Assembly (NCBI RefSeq): GCF_037038585.1
Contig: NC_092520.1
Coordinates: forward strand, 1,951,001 to 2,015,000
DNA: 64,000 nt
DNA from: Patagioenas fasciata
Taxonomy: Eukaryota > Chordata > Aves > Columbiformes > Columbidae
Direction: 5' to 3'
The stretch's first letter is position 1. Every line of letters starts with the position of its first letter. Made by a program: the position numbers and the translations under genes. The notes below the pieces were generated by a model. That model saw only the letters and a list, made by a program, of their open reading frames with translations, had not been told where the DNA came from and searched no databases. This document shows, piece after piece, positions 59,811 to 64,000 of this stretch.

Positions 59811-62800
59811 CTGAATATCCCCCTGGTTGAGATGATGTTGTTGCGGTCACTTTGCTGGGTAAGGCAGCTCTGGGCTCCTCTCTAATTGTACTTAGAAACT
59901 TTTGCTCCTGGGCTTGTAGGTGGCCAGGGATGCAGAGAGGTTTTGCATGGCTTGTGCAGAGCTCTGCCAGCTCTGGAAACAGAGCAGGGACTTAGGAAAA
60001 TAGTCCAGGTAATAAGTTTTTAAAGTATATTTTATCTCCTGTGTGTTTCGGTAACTAACTTGTGAGATATCGGAGTGCGGAGCATCTACAGATGCAGGGA
60101 GAGGCAGCGCGGGGCTGCGACTCGCAGCGTTTCCCAAAATGAAGCTGTAGATCTTGCGATGATTTTGCATCTTAAGATCTTGCATCTTAAAACGCTGAAT
60201 TTCGGTACCGGGCTGAACAACTAAGCGTTGCGTTTTGATACGTCCGCGTTTGCCTTTCTCCGGACCGGGAAGCTGATACGGGTGAGGATGGGGCTGCATC
60301 CTCACAGCCGGAGCCGGTGTTTGCCGGGTGCTTCGGGATCCTTGGTGCGGGGACAGCGGGTACGCGGCGTTTTGGGTTTATAAATAAGAATTTGGGGGAT
60401 TTACAGTCCCCTGAGCCTGTGTGTGTGTGCGTGTGCTCAGCCCTTGGCTGGGCAGAAAGCTTAGCCTGGGGAAAGCACAGTTATCATTAACATTTCCATC
60501 CCCTGGAGGCACTGGGAAGGATGCGACCTGGTCCAGGGTCCTTTGCGTTTTCCCCCTTTGCTTTTCGTCCCCTTGCAAGCCCGGGGTGGAGGTGGCCAAG
60601 GCGGTAGGGGAAAGGGGCTGGGATGTGAGCTGTGTTCGGGTAGGGATACGGCACTGGAAGTCAAATGATTTTCCTGGGTGCTCTGGACTGGTCCTGCTGA
60701 GCAGGGAGCAGGTTCCCAGTCCCCAGGGAAGCCCCAAAGTGCAGCTCACTGGAGATGAGTTGCTCCAGCAGAAACTTGATGCATTTCAGGGACCTTTCCC
60801 TGAGGTTTTCTCACTATCCCAGGAGCTTGTGGGCTCCGGTCCCACCTTGCCACCCCGTGCAATAAGTTAGCAGGCACATTTATTGGGGAGAAATCTCAGC
60901 CTGTCCCTCACCCTCATCCACTTTCCCACCTCCTCCCTCCGTTTTCCACCCCGGTGCATTCAAAACGCATCCCCAGAGCAAGAGAAAGGGCCAAGGGGTG
61001 GATTTCACACCCTGTGCCAGGAGCAGACGGTGCTGAGCATCGCGGGTTATCCCGGGTCGCGATTCCACAAGAGCACCGTCAATTTTTTGGGATGATGCTG
61101 GGAAGTCCTGCTGAGATTTAAGATCTCGCAGTGAGGAGGATGCTGCCAGTGCCTGGCGATAGATAACGGGAAGGAATTTGCCTCCAGGCAGATAAAATCT
61201 GGCCAAACACATCCCGGTTCCGAAACCCTTTGCCGAACTGGGTGGCCGGTGTTGCTCCAGCTTCCCCTGAGCTCAAATAGGGGGATGCGGTGGCTTTTGG
61301 TCCCCAGGGACGAGGACGCTCCTCTTTTCAGCACTGGGAAGTTCGAAGCATCGCTCCCCATCCTCGCTGGGTGCACCGACCGCCTCCGGGGAGGCAAAGC
61401 CCCGTCAGCCCGGCAAAAGTGACGTGCGGACATGGGTTTTTGGGTGGAAAAGCAGCTGCAGGAGCATCATTCTTGCGGCTTGTTAATGTTAATATTATCC
61501 TGCACAGCGCATACCCCACGCATGACAAATCAGCAGGGGTTGGGAACCTCTGGGTTAGTGAAACCAAGACTTGTCACCAAGCCAAGACTCCAAAATGTGC
61601 TTTTTGGGCTCCCAAGGACAGCTGCGTGTTCAGAGCGATGCGGTTGCTGTCGCGTTTCCGTGCGGTCCCTCTCCACAAAGGTTATCCCGACTCCTCCTCG
61701 AGCCGAACAAACTGCAGGATATAAACAGCATTTGCGATATGAATCAAGCAAAGGATGCTCGGAGCCCTCCACAGTGGCTTGTCACCAAAAAAGAGGGGAA
61801 AAACCCAAAAAGGGCTGTGTAGAAATGCTTATAAGCTGTTGCGGCTTTGCAACCCAGTGTGGTCTTTCGGATTTGCTTTTCAAGCCTTATTTCCCAAAGT
61901 TCTCAGCCATTTCTTGGGCCAAGATTTAGCTGAGGAGGTGGATGTAGGGGCAGCGTTCGTCCTCCCCCTGCACACATCCTTGGGGGGTTTAAGTGCTTGT
62001 GTTGCTGGACCAGGGCAGCCCAAGAGCGTTTCAAGAAGGATTTTTGCTCCGTGGCGTTCGGAGCTGTAAGAGATGAACTGAGCGTGGTTTCATTCAGTGC
62101 AGGAGAGGCCAAAAATGCCGGCGTTTCCATTGCTGCCTGATTTATCGAGTGGAAATAACTGGGCTGGAGCATCATCCTCTTCCTCACGGACCATGGAGAT
62201 GCAATGCTCCAGCACTTGGGCAGCAGAGAAAATCAGGTACAGCCGCATCCCTCTTCCTAAAATACGCAGAATTAATAACAATTCATTCTCCCCAAGCAGC
62301 TTCACACCAGGATCCTTCATCCCCATCCTCCGCTAGCAGGAATGAACCCAAACCCAAACCTCTGCATTTCATTTATTCCCTTAGGAAAAGCAAGTAGAAA
62401 CTGTTACCCTCGTGCATTGGGGAAACTGAGGCACAAGCAGGGCCACGTTGCTGATAGCAGGGAAGGTTTTGGGCAGAATACCCACAGAAATGGATTTTAA
62501 ACCTCAGCAGGTTCACTCCGGGCAGTTTGGGGACGCCCAAGCCCAGGATGGTCCCCGCTCTGTTTGTCCTTCCTCCGGCTCCAAAGTGGCCCAATCCCAA
62601 AGAATTTGGGATTAAATAGGATCTTGCTTATTTATTTGTGATTCTACGTAGCCCAGTTGGGATAATGTTGAAGGATTGGGGGGTCCCAGCATGAGCAGTG
62701 ATGTGACCCCCCTGGGGTGACAGGGACAGGCAGGGATGCCCTGGCAGGACACATGGGATGATCAGAGCTGGGTTGGGGGGAGGCAGCTCCCCACACCCAA

Positions 62801-63457
62801 ATCCAAACCCCACACCCCAAATCTGAGCCCCAGAAGCTCCTCCCACTCCCCAAGACACCCCCATGGCCTCATGTCCTCCCTGTCACACGGGTCCCCAATA
62901 TGGGGCCACCTTGTCCTCTGTTTTTCACCCAAGTCTGGCTCCGGGCAGCCCCGCGGGACCTGGCACAGCACAGCGCAGGCAGATGGGGAAGGACACGTTT
63001 CCACTAATCTGCCCCAATCTGGATTATTTTTCCAAATAAACCCGGTTTTGCAGCTGTTTTAAACAAGTTTTGGGCATGTTGGGGACAGGTGGGGTTCTGG
63101 GGGTGAGGGAGAAGCTGGTAGGGCTAGAGGCGATGGAGGGGACAATGTGGCTGCTGGGTGTCCCCATGTCACCAGGGCCCCGTTGATGCTTGGAAAGTGG
63201 GGAGCAGAGCAGTTTAGAGGGGATTTTGGCAGCATTACGCCCAAGTTGCAGGGCTGGGATCATCCCATGGTGCTTGTCATGGCTTTGCTGAAGTTAACCC
63301 CTACCAAAAGCCGCCGAGAAACAATTTATGTTGAGGGACCGATGTCAACCCCAAAGCCCATCCCTCCCAACCCCATCTCCCACCTGAAGCAGAGCTGGGA
63401 TCTTCTGGAGCTCGTGTTGAGGTAACATGGCACAGAAACAGTTTCTGGCCACGGAGA
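59811..63457. other. Non-coding downstream of TPBGL
   Basis: CR1-free unique sequence. Holds a short GT repeat (60419-60435), ATTAAA at 62611 and AATAAA at 63035-63040, which could be distal poly(A) sites. A 165-codon + frame at 61432-61929 matches no family I recognise. Confidence 0.45.
60419..60435 (+). repeat. Short (GT)n repeat
   Basis: About eight GT dinucleotides with one GC interruption, downstream of TPBGL. Confidence 0.85.
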
Positions 63458-64000
63458 CAATCACAGAAGCATTTGGGTTGGAAAAGTCCCTCAAGATCAT
63501 CGAGTCCAACCGTTCCCCACCCCTGGCACTGCCCCATGTCCTGAGAACCTCATGTCCGTCTGTCCAGCCCTCCAGGGATGGTGACTCCAGCACTGCCCTG
63601 GGCAGCCTGTTCCAATGCCCCACAGCCCTTTGGGGAAGAAATTGTTCCCCAGGTCCAACCTCAACCTCCCCTGGCGCAACTTGAGGCCGTTTCCTCTGCT
63701 CCTGGCGCTTGTTCCTGTGGAGCAGAGCCCGACCCCCCCGGCTCCAAGCTCCTTTCAGGCAGTTCAGAGATCAGAAGGTCTCCTCTCAGCTCCTGTTCTC
63801 CAGCTGAAACCCCCAGCTCCCTCAGCCGCTCCCATCACACTTGTGCTCCAGCCCCTCACCAGCTCCGTTCCCTTCTCTCCACTCGCTCCAGCACCTCAAG
63901 GCCTTTCTTGGCATGAAGGGCCCAAAACCGCCCCCAGGATTCGCGGTTTGACCTCCCCAGTGTCACTGCTGGACACAATGCTCTTATGTCCAGGATGATT
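63458..64000 (-). mobile_element. CR1 fragment, group A, runs off the window
   Basis: 3' end AATCACAGAAGCATTTGGG; body very close to 18829-19372, continuing to or near the window end. Confidence 0.9.

Overview
This is vertebrate nuclear DNA, almost certainly from a bird. The main reason is a dense scatter of CR1 LINE fragments: I count 47 pieces, about 15 kb or roughly a quarter of the window by hand-drawn boundaries. Nearly all keep only the 3' part, many ending in the typical ATTCTATGATTCTATGA-type tail. There is no operon structure and no compact coding. The only gene I can support is one intronless, GC-rich gene near the right end. The species cannot be told from the sequence.

Layout. 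1-55.4 kb is a gene-free, CR1-rich region with no convincing exon. It contains a 760-bp pure purine array (25650-26410) that starts at the end of a CR1 fragment, a 24-unit 20-bp minisatellite without a single indel (38901-39380), short pentanucleotide repeats, a 22-bp perfect palindrome (6083-6104), and several AT-rich, homeodomain-motif-rich blocks that may be conserved non-coding elements. 55.4-63.4 kb is an 8-kb stretch without CR1. It holds an inverted pair of AATAAA-bearing short repeats (56377-56513), three back-to-back GC-rich tandem arrays (56750-57579), a GC box, the TPBGL coding exon (57795-58868, + strand) and its probable 3' UTR. CR1 returns at 63458 and runs off the end.

TPBGL (trophoblast glycoprotein-like) encodes a 357-residue type I membrane protein. 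It has a signal peptide, a cysteine-capped leucine-rich-repeat ectodomain, one transmembrane helix and a short tail strongly related to that of TPBG/5T4. The frame is intact.

CR1 groups used below (my labels, by shared 3' sequence, not database names): A carries CAAGTTGCGCCAGGGGAGG; B carries GCAGACATTCAAACCCGC; C carries GGAGACATCCCAGGCCAGG; D carries GGTGTCACGGCCCAACCTG; E carries CTGAGGGGTCTGGAGCATC. CR1 boundaries are good to about 10-20 bases. Nothing here looks like a new molecular system; the unusual items are structural (tandem arrays, inverted CR1 pairs, palindromes) plus an overlapping upstream ORF at TPBGL.
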